In this document: positions 18,205 to 27,122 of the stretch, in pieces | Numbering within the stretch: the first letter of the stretch is position 1 | Layout: every line of letters starts with the position of its first letter | Assembly (NCBI RefSeq): GCF_004115155.1 | Contig: NZ_RDSM01000001.1 | Span: 1,674,001 to 1,738,000, forward strand | Source of the DNA: Granulicella sibirica | Lineage (GTDB): Bacteria > Acidobacteriota > Terriglobia > Terriglobales > Acidobacteriaceae | Reading direction: 5' to 3' | DNA: 64,000 nucleotides | Notes under the pieces: model-generated | What the model was told of the DNA's origin: nothing | Database searches by the model: none | What the model saw: only the letters and a program-made list of their open reading frames with translations | Made by a program: the position numbers and the translations under genes

Positions 18205-18780
18205 ATGTTGTCTCTCATGATCGTTGGCTATGCACGAGTGTCGACCGCCGACCAAAATACCGAAGCCCAGATACCCGCACTGAAAGGGGCGAAGTGTAAG
18301 CGCATCTACCAGGAGGAGGGCAGCGGTCGAACGATGGATCGACCGGAGCTGGAGAAGTGTCTGGACAATCTGGAGGCCGGAGACACACTTGTCGTATGGC
18401 GTCTTGACCGTCTCGCGCGATCGCTCCGCGACTTGCTTGAACTCGTAGCCCGCTTTGAGAAAGAAGGCGTCAACTTCCGCTCGCTGACGGAGAACTTCGA
18501 TACAACCACAGCATCAGGGCGGCTCGTGTTCCACTTCTTCGCAGCCCTTACACAATTTGAACGCGAGTTAATTCGAGAGCGCACGATGATCGGATTGTCA
18601 GCAGCGAAGGCCCGAGGACGAACCGGAGGGCGCAAACATAAGATGTCGCCCCAGCAAATACGTCAGATCAAAGCTTTGTGGGCAGGCCGAAAGGAAACAA
18701 AGGTTGATCTTGCGAAGTCCTTCGGCGTATCCATCTCAACCATCGACCGCATCGTAAGGCCCAAGAGTCTCAAGTCTTAG
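18205..18780 (+). CDS. Serine recombinase (resolvase/invertase family)
   Basis: 191 aa site-specific recombinase. The catalytic serine is in YARVSTADQ (S13), with conserved arginines in VVWRLDRLARS and the E-helix region RLVFHFFAALTQFERELIRERT. The C-terminal DNA-binding domain is short (KVDLAKSFGVSISTIDRIV), typical of small resolvases and DNA invertases such as Hin or Tn3 resolvase. ATG 18205 and ATG 18217 are both possible starts; the second fits the family's usual IVGYARVS opening. No transposon ends are obvious nearby. It is divergent from the small protein/HNH unit, which together look like mobile-element cargo. Confidence 0.9.
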   Translation: MLSLMIVGYARVSTADQNTEAQIPALKGAKCKRIYQEEGSGRTMDRPELEKCLDNLEAGDTLVVWRLDRLARSLRDLLELVARFEKEGVNFRSLTENFDTTTASGRLVFHFFAALTQFERELIRERTMIGLSAAKARGRTGGRKHKMSPQQIRQIKALWAGRKETKVDLAKSFGVSISTIDRIVRPKSLKS

Positions 18781-18815
18781 ATAGATCCACCGTGCAAAGC
18801 AATATGGGAGACCTC

Positions 18816-19793
18816 ATGAGCGCTGCGACGACCAATAAGCAGGATGCCCCCAACATTGGCTTTATCGAATCGATGGAGTGTCTAGCAGTCCCGGTGATTC
18901 CCGAAGGTCCTGAGTGGACCTACGAGATCAAACTCGATGGCTTTCGGCTGGAGGCGGTCAAGGATGGATCAGAGACAACGCTCTTCTCACGCCGTGGCAA
19001 CATGCTCAATCAGAAGTTTCCTTACATCGCTGCCGCATTGAAAGGACTTCCTAAGAATACGATCATTGACGGAGAGCTGGTAGCCCTTGACGACGAGGGC
19101 CGGACGGACTTCAACCTGCTTCAAAACTTCCGCTCAGCGGAGTCCCAAATTCACTACTATGCCTTCGACATCCTGGTCTCGAAGGGCAAAGACCTCACAC
19201 ACCTTCCCCTAGCGGAGCGTCGAGCAATCCTTGAAAAGATCGTGCCGGTGAACGACCACATCAGCCTTTCGGTGGTTCAGACTGATTCCCGGGCGATGCT
19301 GTCCTTTGTACGCCAGCATGGGCTAGAGGGCGTTGTCGCAAAGCGAGTCGACGGCATCTACCAGCCCGGTAAGCGGACCGGATTGTGGGCGAAGCATCGC
19401 ATCAACCTCGGCCAAGAATTTGTGATCGGCGGCTACACCAAAGGGACGCAGGGGTTTGACGCTCTCATCATTGGCTTCTACCGGGGCAAAGAACTCATTT
19501 ACGCTGCCAGAGTCCGTGCGGGCTTCGTCCCGGCGACCCGCCGCGAGGTATTCGCCCAAATAAAAGACCTGAAGACAGAGCGGTGCCCCTTCGTGAATCT
19601 TCCTGAGACGGGGGCGGGCCGCTGGGGGCAAGGACTTACGGCGGACAAAATGAAGGAGTGCGTGTGGCTGCGGCCCGAGGCGGTGGGACGGTTCGACTTT
19701 CTTGAGTGGACCGGGGCCGATCATCTACGTCACACCAAGTTTGTCACCTTACGGGACGACAAAGACCCGCAGAAAGTCGTCAGAGAGAGCTGA
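18816..19793 (+). CDS. ligD: ATP-dependent DNA ligase (LigD ligase domain)
   Basis: 325 aa from ATG 18816, chosen for GGGAG at correct spacing. The adenylation lysine is K39 in YEIKLDGFR (motif I). Other nucleotidyltransferase motifs follow: GELVALD, HYYAFDIL, LEGVVAKRVDG and WAKHRI. A C-terminal OB-fold (FVIGGYTKG, LIYAARVRAGF, KFVTLRDDKDP) completes the ligase. The polymerase and phosphoesterase domains of full LigD are absent, so this is a stand-alone ligase. Such proteins work in Ku-dependent or Ku-independent end joining; no Ku gene is seen in the window. It follows the recombinase by 35 bases on the same strand. Confidence 0.88.
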   Translation: MSAATTNKQDAPNIGFIESMECLAVPVIPEGPEWTYEIKLDGFRLEAVKDGSETTLFSRRGNMLNQKFPYIAAALKGLPKNTIIDGELVALDDEGRTDFNLLQNFRSAESQIHYYAFDILVSKGKDLTHLPLAERRAILEKIVPVNDHISLSVVQTDSRAMLSFVRQHGLEGVVAKRVDGIYQPGKRTGLWAKHRINLGQEFVIGGYTKGTQGFDALIIGFYRGKELIYAARVRAGFVPATRREVFAQIKDLKTERCPFVNLPETGAGRWGQGLTADKMKECVWLRPEAVGRFDFLEWTGADHLRHTKFVTLRDDKDPQKVVRES

Positions 19794-19876
19794 TTTCGGG
19801 TTGAGTCGCCTGGCCGACAGACGATAAAATGCCTATCGGATATTCTGCGACAAGCGCGACGGTGAGAAATCCGACC

Positions 19877-20230
19877 ATGGTCCCAGACGCTCAAATTGTC
19901 ATTTACGGCCAAGACAGAACCCTCCTCAATACGCGAGCGTGGGTGCTGCAAAATGCTGGGCTTAAGGCAGGCACGGCAACAGACCTAGATGAGATTAAGA
20001 GCTTGAGCACGACTCGTACTGTCGAGTTGCTCATTCTTTGTCACACCCTCACTCCTCCTCAACTCTCAGGCGCTATCGCACTTTCCCGAAGCGAAAAATC
20101 GGACATCAGACAGCTCCTATTGCTCTCAGGACCGACCACACCGATGACTGAGACGACTTATCCAACCGTAAACCCTCTGTCCGGTCCTAGTGCGTTCATC
20201 GACTCCGTGCGAGCCTTGTTGACCCCCTAG
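19877..20230 (+). CDS. Degenerate receiver-like protein
   Basis: About 117 aa from ATG 19877 (an earlier ATG at 19829 has no ribosome site). The layout follows a receiver domain (AQIVIYGQDRTLLNTRAWVLQNAG, then VELLILCHTLTP), but the phospho-acceptor aspartate is replaced: C55 sits where D would be, and the acidic pair near the N terminus is reduced to one D. Such pseudo-receivers cannot be phosphorylated normally and usually act as protein-interaction modules. It precedes a cluster of orphan histidine kinases, which may be its partners (inference). Confidence 0.6.
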   Translation: MVPDAQIVIYGQDRTLLNTRAWVLQNAGLKAGTATDLDEIKSLSTTRTVELLILCHTLTPPQLSGAIALSRSEKSDIRQLLLLSGPTTPMTETTYPTVNPLSGPSAFIDSVRALLTP

Positions 20231-20324
20231 AGCACCACCGACAGCGATCTCACCTAAATACTGCATCGAACATTTCAGCCTTCGCAAGCGCACGACTGCA
20301 ATTTATGTGGGATATGAAGGGTTT

Positions 20325-20525
20325 ATGGACGACTCCAAGAACTCTCAGGTTGGGGACTTGCTTCATCGGCTGACCCCGCCCATAGAAGCTCTCGCTAATC
20401 TTAGTTGGCTGATCAACCATGAGTCGGAGCACGTTGATAAGGTTCGCTTCTACGCCGAACTTGCGGAGCAACAGATCAATGAACTCCGAACAATCATGTT
20501 GGCTGCCACAGACCCGAAGGCTTGA
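20325..20525 (+). CDS. DHp-like miniprotein, degenerate HisKA domain
   Basis: 66 aa from ATG 20325. The whole protein lines up with the dimerisation/phosphotransfer helices of the kinases in this window: LLHRLTPPIEALANLSWLI against LAHEINNPLEAITNLLYLV of the kinase that follows, and YAELAEQQINELRTIM against VALAEGELKRVSEITS. The histidine (H14) is kept, the following glutamate and asparagine are not, and there is no ATP-binding domain. It could dimerise with a kinase or act as a decoy, or be a remnant; the intact frame favours a retained gene. A GTG at 20307 is an alternative start. Confidence 0.5.
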   Translation: MDDSKNSQVGDLLHRLTPPIEALANLSWLINHESEHVDKVRFYAELAEQQINELRTIMLAATDPKA

Positions 20526-20757
20526 GGGATCACTCGCAGCTACTCGCTCTGCGAGGCTTGATCGCCATCCTGTATACTAAAGATAACAAAGAACTTATGT
20601 CTGATAAGCTAACTTATGTATAGTCGATACAATTGGGTGGTGCCTGGCGGTCGGCTGCGGATTTCTAGATGTGGTCCCCCCAAAGAACCTCTCAGAATTG
20701 CCCAAGGCTCCCGGTTCATGCGTTTCTAGTCTGGTACAAGAGAGCCGAGAGAATGCG

Positions 20758-22773
20758 ATGGTTGAAGCTGCGCACGATCCTCAGGGTCGTTACGACTTAG
20801 CTGAATTCGGGCTGAAAGAAATGATCGAGTGCGGGCGGGCACTTCGCATAGAGTCACAGAACTCCGCCACGATGGAAGACGCAGCCCGGAGGATCGTCAG
20901 CTTTCTTCACGGAAAGCTCTCTTCTGCATACGGTCAGACAAACTGCGCTCTGGTTCGCTGCTTCAAAACACATCGCTTCTTCGACCTACCCGTGGAGCTG
21001 GAAAAAGTGGCCCGAAAAGCGCTGCTCCAGAATGATCCAAGTCCAAGCCTCCCTTGTCTCACTCTATTAGCCACGGCAGGCGACAGGCCAGAATGGAATG
21101 ATCGCCGAACCTCACAGGGCCATGCGGTGATTCCACTTGAAAGCGTGGAGCTAGTTGAACGAGCGCCGATGATTGCTGCGCTCATTCGCCAAATGGGTCT
21201 CGAAATAGAATCCACGCTCTATCCCGATCCTCAGATCATCTTGGACTCGGAACAGCATACGTTCAACGTGTTTCATGTTGAGAACGCGAATGGGGATCCG
21301 CTCATCCCTGCGCAAAAGGGCTTCGTTGGAGCCTATGGGATTAGTTCAGTTCTGGGGTTTGGCGGTCTTCTTCCGTCCGGCGAGCTCTTCGCAATAATCC
21401 TCTTCTCAAAAGTTCGTATCACCCGCGAGACGGCAGAACTGTTCCGGACAATTGCCTTGGGTGTGAAGCTCGCTCTCCTGCCCTTTACGCGCGGTCGGAT
21501 CTTTGACGATGATCCGATAAATCGGCCGGGCCGGCATCTCGAGGAGAATCTGAAGACGATCCAGGATGAGCAGCTACGCTCAGAAACGGCAACTCTGCAG
21601 CTACTCCTTTCAGCGCTGGAAGACACAGCTTTGTACCAGACAAGACGGCTGCACCTCTCAAATCAGAAACTGGTTTTGCAGGCTGAGAGCGTGCAGAGAC
21701 AGGGGGCACGGCTGAGTGCGATGCTTGAAGCAACCAGCGATGCAGTGTTCCTTCTTGATCGTGAGTGGCGCTTCACATTTCTCAATCACTATGCACAAAC
21801 GCTGATCGCCAACGGTGTTGATCTCATTGGCCAAAATGTATGGGAGCTATTTCCCCACGCCGTGGGAACCAACTTCTGGGTTGAATATCGAAAGGCTATG
21901 TTGGAGGGTCAAGACGTCAAATTCCAGGAATACTATCCGCCCCCGCTCGACAGGTGGTTCGAGGTTCATGCTTTCCCGAGCGATGACGGCATAGCTGCGT
22001 TCTTCCATGATGTGACGGATCGCCGCAGGCAAGAAGAGACCCTGAGACAAACGGAAAAACTGGCGGCTGCGGGCAAACTTGCCGCTTCCCTTGCCCATGA
22101 AATCAACAACCCACTCGAGGCCATAACCAATTTGCTCTATCTCGTGGGTGGAGATGAGCGGCTCAGCGCTGAAACGAAATCTTTTGTTGCCCTTGCGGAA
22201 GGTGAGTTGAAACGAGTTTCAGAGATTACTTCTCAAATGCTACGTTTCCATCGACAAAGCACCTTTGCGTCTGAGGTAAACCTTGTTGCTGTGTGCGAGT
22301 CGGTTCTGGCCTTGTATAAGGGACGGTTAGACCAAGCGAACGTCAAAGTAATAAAGGCATTTCCCAGCAGCGCGGTGGTTACCGGCTATGAGGGGGAGAT
22401 CAGACAAGTTCTTGCAAATCTGGTGGGCAACGCCATTGATGCGTCGCGTCTTGGCGGATCCTTGTGGTTGAAGGTACGTTACAGGAAGAGCCTGCAAGAT
22501 GGGAGACCAGGGGTGACTGTCACGGTCGCGGACTCTGGGAGCGGGATGAGCAAGGCCGTAGCCGCCAGGATCTTTGAACCTTTTTTCACCACTAAGGGCA
22601 TCACGGGTTCTGGCCTGGGACTCTGGATCTCGCTCGACTTGGTAAAGAAGCATGGCGGAAGATTATCGCTGCGCACCTCCGAACTGTTTTCCCGCCACGG
22701 GACGGTCTTTTCGTTGTTCCTTCCTGCAGACATGGGGCGAGAGGCCGCTAGGTCAGACTTTGAACGAGAATAG
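20758..22773 (+). CDS. Soluble PAS sensor histidine kinase with N-terminal sensory domain
   Basis: About 671 aa, cytoplasmic. The N-terminal 300 residues form a GAF-like sensory region (RIVSFLHGKLSSAYGQTNCALVR ... GELFAIILFSKVRITRETAELFR), followed by a PAS domain (LSAMLEATSDAVFLLDREWRFTFLN) and a HisKA/HATPase core with H447 in LAHEINNPLEAI, the N box NLVGNAIDA, G1 DSGSGM and G2 GLGLWI. The start at 20758 is a compromise; the frame stays open to 20671. No response regulator follows, so it is an orphan kinase. It belongs to the same subgroup as the kinases at 23898, 34923 and 55900. Confidence 0.85.
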   Translation: MVEAAHDPQGRYDLAEFGLKEMIECGRALRIESQNSATMEDAARRIVSFLHGKLSSAYGQTNCALVRCFKTHRFFDLPVELEKVARKALLQNDPSPSLPCLTLLATAGDRPEWNDRRTSQGHAVIPLESVELVERAPMIAALIRQMGLEIESTLYPDPQIILDSEQHTFNVFHVENANGDPLIPAQKGFVGAYGISSVLGFGGLLPSGELFAIILFSKVRITRETAELFRTIALGVKLALLPFTRGRIFDDDPINRPGRHLEENLKTIQDEQLRSETATLQLLLSALEDTALYQTRRLHLSNQKLVLQAESVQRQGARLSAMLEATSDAVFLLDREWRFTFLNHYAQTLIANGVDLIGQNVWELFPHAVGTNFWVEYRKAMLEGQDVKFQEYYPPPLDRWFEVHAFPSDDGIAAFFHDVTDRRRQEETLRQTEKLAAAGKLAASLAHEINNPLEAITNLLYLVGGDERLSAETKSFVALAEGELKRVSEITSQMLRFHRQSTFASEVNLVAVCESVLALYKGRLDQANVKVIKAFPSSAVVTGYEGEIRQVLANLVGNAIDASRLGGSLWLKVRYRKSLQDGRPGVTVTVADSGSGMSKAVAARIFEPFFTTKGITGSGLGLWISLDLVKKHGGRLSLRTSELFSRHGTVFSLFLPADMGREAARSDFERE

Positions 22774-22907
22774 GTCACCGGCCAGACCGTTGAGATTCTA
22801 CGTATCTATACGGTTACAGAGAAGAACCGATCGCTAGTCGTCGTCATCCGGGTTTGGCAGTTTGCTAAGGCGACATCATCCAGGATGTCTACTTTGTTGA
22901 AGAAGGA

Positions 22908-23474
22908 ATGGCGTCCATGACGACGACCTTTTCGGATGGAGCACAGGTCGAAGTAGGCATGTTTGGCTACGAATCCATCATTGGAGTTTCCGCCCTCATG
23001 GGAACGAAGCGAAGCCTTAACCGGGTCTACACACAGATTGCGGGTCACGGCTACTCCTGCTCTTTAGAGGCAGCGAGAAGAGAGTTCAATCGGGGAGGCG
23101 TCTTTCAGTCGCTTGCACTCAGGTACGTCCAGACGCAGCTCGTCCACGCTATGCAGTCGGCTGGCTGCAATGCGCAACATGAGGTGGACCAACGTCTTGC
23201 CCGATGGTTGCTCATCTGCGCAGACCGGGCACAGAACACGACCTACAAAATGTCCCATGAATTTCTCGCCCACATGTTGGGAAACTCCAGGCCCACAGTC
23301 TCCCAGGCTGCCGCAATTTTGAAGGATGAGGGGCTCATTGAATACACCCGGGGAGTGATTCACATTCTCGACGTGAGCCGATTGGAAGCCAAGGCTTGCG
23401 AGTGTTACCACGTCATCAAAGACCATTTGGACAACTACACAGAGTTCGATAGTGGGATACCAGTCCAAGGATAA
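22908..23474 (+). CDS. Crp/Fnr-family regulator, N-terminally truncated
   Basis: 188 aa. It matches the protein at 61051-61800 from GMASMTTTF onward, but that one has about 50 more residues at the N terminus. Here the frame can be followed up only to 22869 (DIIQDVYFVEEG) before a TAA; faint matching sequence continues in another frame, so the first strands of the effector domain have been lost by mutation. The C-terminal winged helix is intact (LPLSHEY-like segment reads KMSHEFLAHMLGNSRPTVSQAAAIL). Translation might begin at ATG 22908, giving a DNA-binding protein with a crippled sensing domain. Probably a decaying gene. Confidence 0.65.
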   Translation: MASMTTTFSDGAQVEVGMFGYESIIGVSALMGTKRSLNRVYTQIAGHGYSCSLEAARREFNRGGVFQSLALRYVQTQLVHAMQSAGCNAQHEVDQRLARWLLICADRAQNTTYKMSHEFLAHMLGNSRPTVSQAAAILKDEGLIEYTRGVIHILDVSRLEAKACECYHVIKDHLDNYTEFDSGIPVQG

Positions 23475-23897
23475 AGGCGGTATGGCAACGACTCTCCCCA
23501 AATGGCCATATGGCGTGGCCAGAATTCCTACGTTTCGGCCATCACTTAGAGCGTTCCGCAAGTCCTCGCCAGGCCGACGACCAGTTCACCTATCCGTCAT
23601 TGAGCTGCGGGAGAACTGGCGAGAGAACGTCACGGAATGCCGCAAGTAACGCACGCCTGGATAGGCTAGCGCACTTTAAGTCGAGGCCGTGCTCATGGTA
23701 TTCAAAGCGTGAGCCAAATCTACGGCCTCTTCGCTGTCTCTCTTACCTATGAAAATTATCGAAGCGCAGGCTCGCAGGGCGATGCGGCGTCTGTTAGATC
23801 GATTGAGCCATCCCTTTTTGACCCTGTGGCCGAGGATGGCAGCTGGGGGCTAAAATGCCGTTCAGAACGGAGTAACTTCCTTTCAAGGGGCCCGCCG
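23475..23897. other. Intergenic stretch, no gene recognised
   Basis: About 420 bases between the truncated Crp gene and the ethylene-receptor-like kinase. The frame of the downstream kinase stays open back to 23709, but that extension has no family resemblance and no ribosome site. Short frames on both strands show no motif I recognise. Confidence 0.4.
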
Positions 23898-25019
23898 ATG
23901 TTCCAACCTGTTGAGCTCATGCCCCACGCCGTCTGCTGGGCGGCCGCACCGAACCTGATCTGGACCATGGTCGTTACGAATCTGGTCACATTTCTCAGCT
24001 ATCTCAGCATCTGTGTCACCCTGCTATACCTGGTGAGCAGGACACGCCGGGTCATCGCGCGCGACTGGGCATACTTCGTTGTCGGGTTCGCCCTCTTTAT
24101 AGTTGCTTGTGGCTCCACTCACCTTCTCGAGGTCATTACGACTTGGATCCCAGTGTTTTGGATCGATGCAGGGACCAACGTCATTACTGCGCTACTTTCC
24201 GGCTACGTTGCCATCATGTTGATCAAAAGAGCTTCAGCAATTGGCTTTGCAATCAGCGACTACGCCGATCGCCTTGCAAATGCAGAAGAGGAGAAACGAG
24301 CGATTGAGGAGAAGCTACTTTCCGCCAGGAAGCTCGAAGACTGGAGTCGCCTTTCGACTGTGATTGCACACGAAATCGGCAATCCTCTGGAGGCGATCCA
24401 GAACATGTTGTACCTCATTACGACCGATCCGGAATCATCTCCTGGGTCGGTGGAATTGGCCGAACAGGCACAGCAGGAGGTAGAACGCGTTATCACCATC
24501 TCGCGGTCCACGCTGTCGTTTCACCGCGAGTCTAAGCAGCCCGAAATGATCGATCTGCGATCAGTGTGTGAGTCTGTCCGTTTCTTATTGCAATCGATCA
24601 TCGACGACAAAGGTATCGAGTTCGAGATCATAGGGGAAGGACCATTCCTGATTGAAGCCTTTCCAGGGGAGACCCGCCAAGTGATTCTTAACCTCGCAAG
24701 AAACGCATGTGAGGCCATCTCGGAGCGCGGGCGTGGCGTCTCCCTTTCCTTGAGTTCAGCACTAAATGGTGTAGAACTTCAAATTGCGGATGAGGGAATC
24801 GGGATAAGCAGCGCCACCCTCTCTACCCTGTTCGAATTCGGAAAGACGACTAAAGGGGACCAAGGGAACGGATTAGGCCTATGGAGCGTCAAGCAAATTC
24901 TCTCAAAGCACGGAGGCACGATCAGCCTCGCTAGCAGTTCCTCGTCGGGGACGCGCTTCGTACTTTGGTGGCCGGAAAATCACCCTTCAATGAGCCAAAC
25001 AGGCGCTACAGCCGCATAG
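23898..25019 (+). CDS. Histidine kinase with ethylene-receptor-like membrane domain
   Basis: About 373 aa from ATG 23898 (ATG 23919 is the alternative). The first 110 residues form three transmembrane helices arranged like the ethylene-binding domain of ETR1 and cyanobacterial homologues: MPHAVCW...PNLIW, then VTNLVTFLSYLS, then VACGSTHLLEV. C71 and H75 match the copper-binding Cys65/His69 pair, and Y35 matches Tyr32; the position of Asp25 is N28 here. A coiled linker and a HisKA/HATPase core follow (H in STVIAHEIGNPLEAI; N box NLARNACEA; G2 GNGLGLWSV). No response regulator is adjacent. The ligand is unproven; the Asp-to-Asn change may alter it. Confidence 0.82.
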   Translation: MFQPVELMPHAVCWAAAPNLIWTMVVTNLVTFLSYLSICVTLLYLVSRTRRVIARDWAYFVVGFALFIVACGSTHLLEVITTWIPVFWIDAGTNVITALLSGYVAIMLIKRASAIGFAISDYADRLANAEEEKRAIEEKLLSARKLEDWSRLSTVIAHEIGNPLEAIQNMLYLITTDPESSPGSVELAEQAQQEVERVITISRSTLSFHRESKQPEMIDLRSVCESVRFLLQSIIDDKGIEFEIIGEGPFLIEAFPGETRQVILNLARNACEAISERGRGVSLSLSSALNGVELQIADEGIGISSATLSTLFEFGKTTKGDQGNGLGLWSVKQILSKHGGTISLASSSSSGTRFVLWWPENHPSMSQTGATAA

Positions 25020-25079
25020 CCCAGACGGAAGTTGCTGAGGAATTACATCGGCCATCGGATGAGTCCGACGACAAGAGCC

Positions 25080-25230
25080 CACGTCTACACCATTAAGCAC
25101 AGCACCGGAACGGGACTTGCGCTTTGGATCAGTGAAGACGTAGTCCGTCGACATCACGGGTCGATTAGCCTTAGAAGCAACGCAGTGGCGGGTCCTTCCT
25201 GAACGACCTCTAGTCTTCTCTTTCATCACG
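25080..25230 (+). pseudogene. Histidine-kinase C-terminal fragment
   Basis: A short piece of an HATPase domain can be translated from 25095: KHSTGTGLALWISEDVVRRH and then HGSISLRSNAVAGPS before TGA at 25200. This is the G2-box region and last strands of a kinase, with the final TTFSLF-like bases recognisable in another frame just after the stop. Nothing upstream belongs to the same gene. It lies directly behind an intact kinase, suggesting remains of a second, tandem kinase gene. Confidence 0.65.
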
Positions 25231-25287
25231 GTAAGTCAGGTCTTAACTGATCGAACAAGCCGCGCTCTACGATGCAATAGTCAAGGG

Positions 25288-26058
25288 CTACTGAAAGGAT
25301 GGACTAATCTGTTCCATTCTCCAGATCGGTCCCCCTTCGTACAACGCTCCTTCCTCGCGCACGAACGCCGGAGGATTACCGGCCTGGAGCCAGATATGGT
25401 AGTCCGACGGCTGCTTGCCGATGATGGGCGCGACGACTCCTGTTAAGCCGCCTAGTTCAACATGGAGAGTGAAATCTGTAGCTTTTCGCCGAAACGCCCC
25501 GACTCGGAAGGGGATGGTTCCCATTGGTCTGATTGCAATATGAATGAGTCGGGCCTTCTTGCCGGGCGCAATATAGGAGACTTTGGTCTCAGGTGTCGAA
25601 GGAAGGATGTTCAGCAGCAGATTCGGCGGAAGTCCATTGGCGACGTCAGAAGGGAGATCCATGTGCTCCTTCGAAATGCTGCCGTCCTCCGCTTTGAATG
25701 TGAGGTCGCCACTGGTCATATCGATCAGGAAGTCGATCGGCTTAGGAAACGAAGGACCGTGCTGAATGTGGTGGTCGGTCAACAAGCGGAAAACCTTGTC
25801 TTGCGTGAAAACGGTCACGTCTTCATCAACAGAGCCATCCTTAAAACGGAATATCAACCGCGAAGTTACCTTACCTCTGCTGACGACCTGCGTTGACTCG
25901 CCTGTCGCGATTGTCACGCCGTCGAGAGTTTTGAGCGCGAGAAAGCCATGACTCGACCCTTGACCGTATCGAACTGGAATCGGTTCCGCTTTCAACGAAG
26001 CAGCAAGGAGAAGGGTTATGAAGGTCGAGAGACCGAGCGCATTGGCGCAGAAACGCAT
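25288..26058 (-). CDS. Secreted protein of unknown function
   Basis: 256 aa with a clear signal peptide (residues 1-24, LGLSTFITLLLAASLKA) and no other membrane segment. The mature part is beta-rich and polar (GVTIATGESTQVVSRGKVTSR, IDFLIDMTSGDLTFKAEDG, LPPNLLLNILPSTP). It resembles periplasmic proteins of unknown function seen repeatedly in acidobacterial genomes, but I cannot name the family. The position in its own transcription unit, convergent with the kinase remnants, gives no functional clue. Confidence 0.65.
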   Translation of the reverse strand: MRFCANALGLSTFITLLLAASLKAEPIPVRYGQGSSHGFLALKTLDGVTIATGESTQVVSRGKVTSRLIFRFKDGSVDEDVTVFTQDKVFRLLTDHHIQHGPSFPKPIDFLIDMTSGDLTFKAEDGSISKEHMDLPSDVANGLPPNLLLNILPSTPETKVSYIAPGKKARLIHIAIRPMGTIPFRVGAFRRKATDFTLHVELGGLTGVVAPIIGKQPSDYHIWLQAGNPPAFVREEGALYEGGPIWRMEQISPSFQ

Positions 26059-26215
26059 GGTGGTGCTCCTTGGTTTATATAGTGAGCAGATCCGTGAAAT
26101 TGGACCGCAATAGGAGCTAAAAAGGCTGCCTGAAACCTAAACCCAAGACTTGCTGTTCGGTTGCGCGGAGAAGGATGCGGTCCGGAGAACAGCCTGGCTC
26201 GTGGCGCTCCGGAAC

Positions 26216-26782
26216 CTAGCCGTGATGCTTTGGCCGCAAGGCGGAAGCCACCATTTTAGGGCCAGCGATTAAGAAGTTGAGGAGGATCTTCGGCAATACT
26301 TCCATGTCGTGAAGAATAGTCGTCTCTTCAGAACCCCCCAACATTGCACCATGACGCATGGCGTACCAACTGAAGGCTGCTGAGGCGGAGGAAACAAGGA
26401 ATGATAGAACGAGCCCGCCGCTGAGGTGAGGCGTGTGCGCGAGCCGATGAACCCCCGATTGAGCCAGGAGCATCACGCCCGGCAACCCTATCCAGACCAC
26501 GGCAGCGTTCGCCCAAAGAGGCTCAGCATTCCGCAACTGCTGTGAGATCGCTCCGATCAATCCTCCTGTGACGAAAGCGAATACTGCTTCGACAATGAGA
26601 GCCTTTGTCGCTTCTCCTCGCCCCGCCTGAAGATTCGTTAAGAAAAAGGCTGCTCCACGCACCGCTGCAGCAAAGGCCGCGGCCTTCCAGCTCCACGGGG
26701 GAACCAAAGTCTTTACAGGCTCGCGCACGATGTTCCGCAGTATTTGTCGAAGATGTACGGGTGTACCTACCATCTGGTCCAT
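26216..26782 (-). CDS. Membrane protein of unknown function
   Basis: 188 aa with about four hydrophobic helices (AAAFAAAVRGAAFFL, IVEAVFAFVTGGLIGAI, AAVVWIGLPGVMLLAQSGVH, GGLVLSFLVSSASAAFSWYAM). No conserved catalytic motif is visible. The cytoplasmic N terminus (HLRQILRNIVREPVKTLVPPWSWK) is basic, in keeping with positive-inside topology. It stands alone, about 160 bases from the secreted protein gene on the same strand. Confidence 0.6.
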   Translation of the reverse strand: MDQMVGTPVHLRQILRNIVREPVKTLVPPWSWKAAAFAAAVRGAAFFLTNLQAGRGEATKALIVEAVFAFVTGGLIGAISQQLRNAEPLWANAAVVWIGLPGVMLLAQSGVHRLAHTPHLSGGLVLSFLVSSASAAFSWYAMRHGAMLGGSEETTILHDMEVLPKILLNFLIAGPKMVASALRPKHHG

Positions 26783-26924
26783 AGCTATTGGTTTCCATGC
26801 CTACAGGATGCCTTGGCGATCAGAACCAGCAAAGGTACGGTCGATAACCCGTCCGTTGGATTGCATACCCTAGGATTCCGCGCCACTGTATAGATCAGGA
26901 CCGAAAATTGCCAGCGAGGTGATC

Positions 26925-27122
26925 ATGCAGGGGCATACTCACACCGAAAGACACGGCATCAACCTGATGCCATGGCAGATCGAAGCTGCCGACGAGCTTG
27001 AGCAAGCCTGCATCCTCGTGGCCACGATGAACGGAAACGAGATGATGAGTATTTCTCTTCACGTCGCCTCTAGTCCGCCCGCTTCTAACCCGATTGCAGT
27101 TAGGAGTCCCTCTCAAAACTGA
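26925..27122 (+). CDS. Possible small protein, unknown
   Basis: 65-66 aa from ATG 26925 with GCGAGGTGAT just upstream, a plausible ribosome site. The middle reads LMPWQIEAADELEQACILVAT with acidic and hydrophobic alternation suggesting one amphipathic helix. No family recognised. The end overlaps by ten bases the end of the convergent membrane protein gene. It may be a chance frame. Confidence 0.35.
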   Translation: MQGHTHTERHGINLMPWQIEAADELEQACILVATMNGNEMMSISLHVASSPPASNPIAVRSPSQN

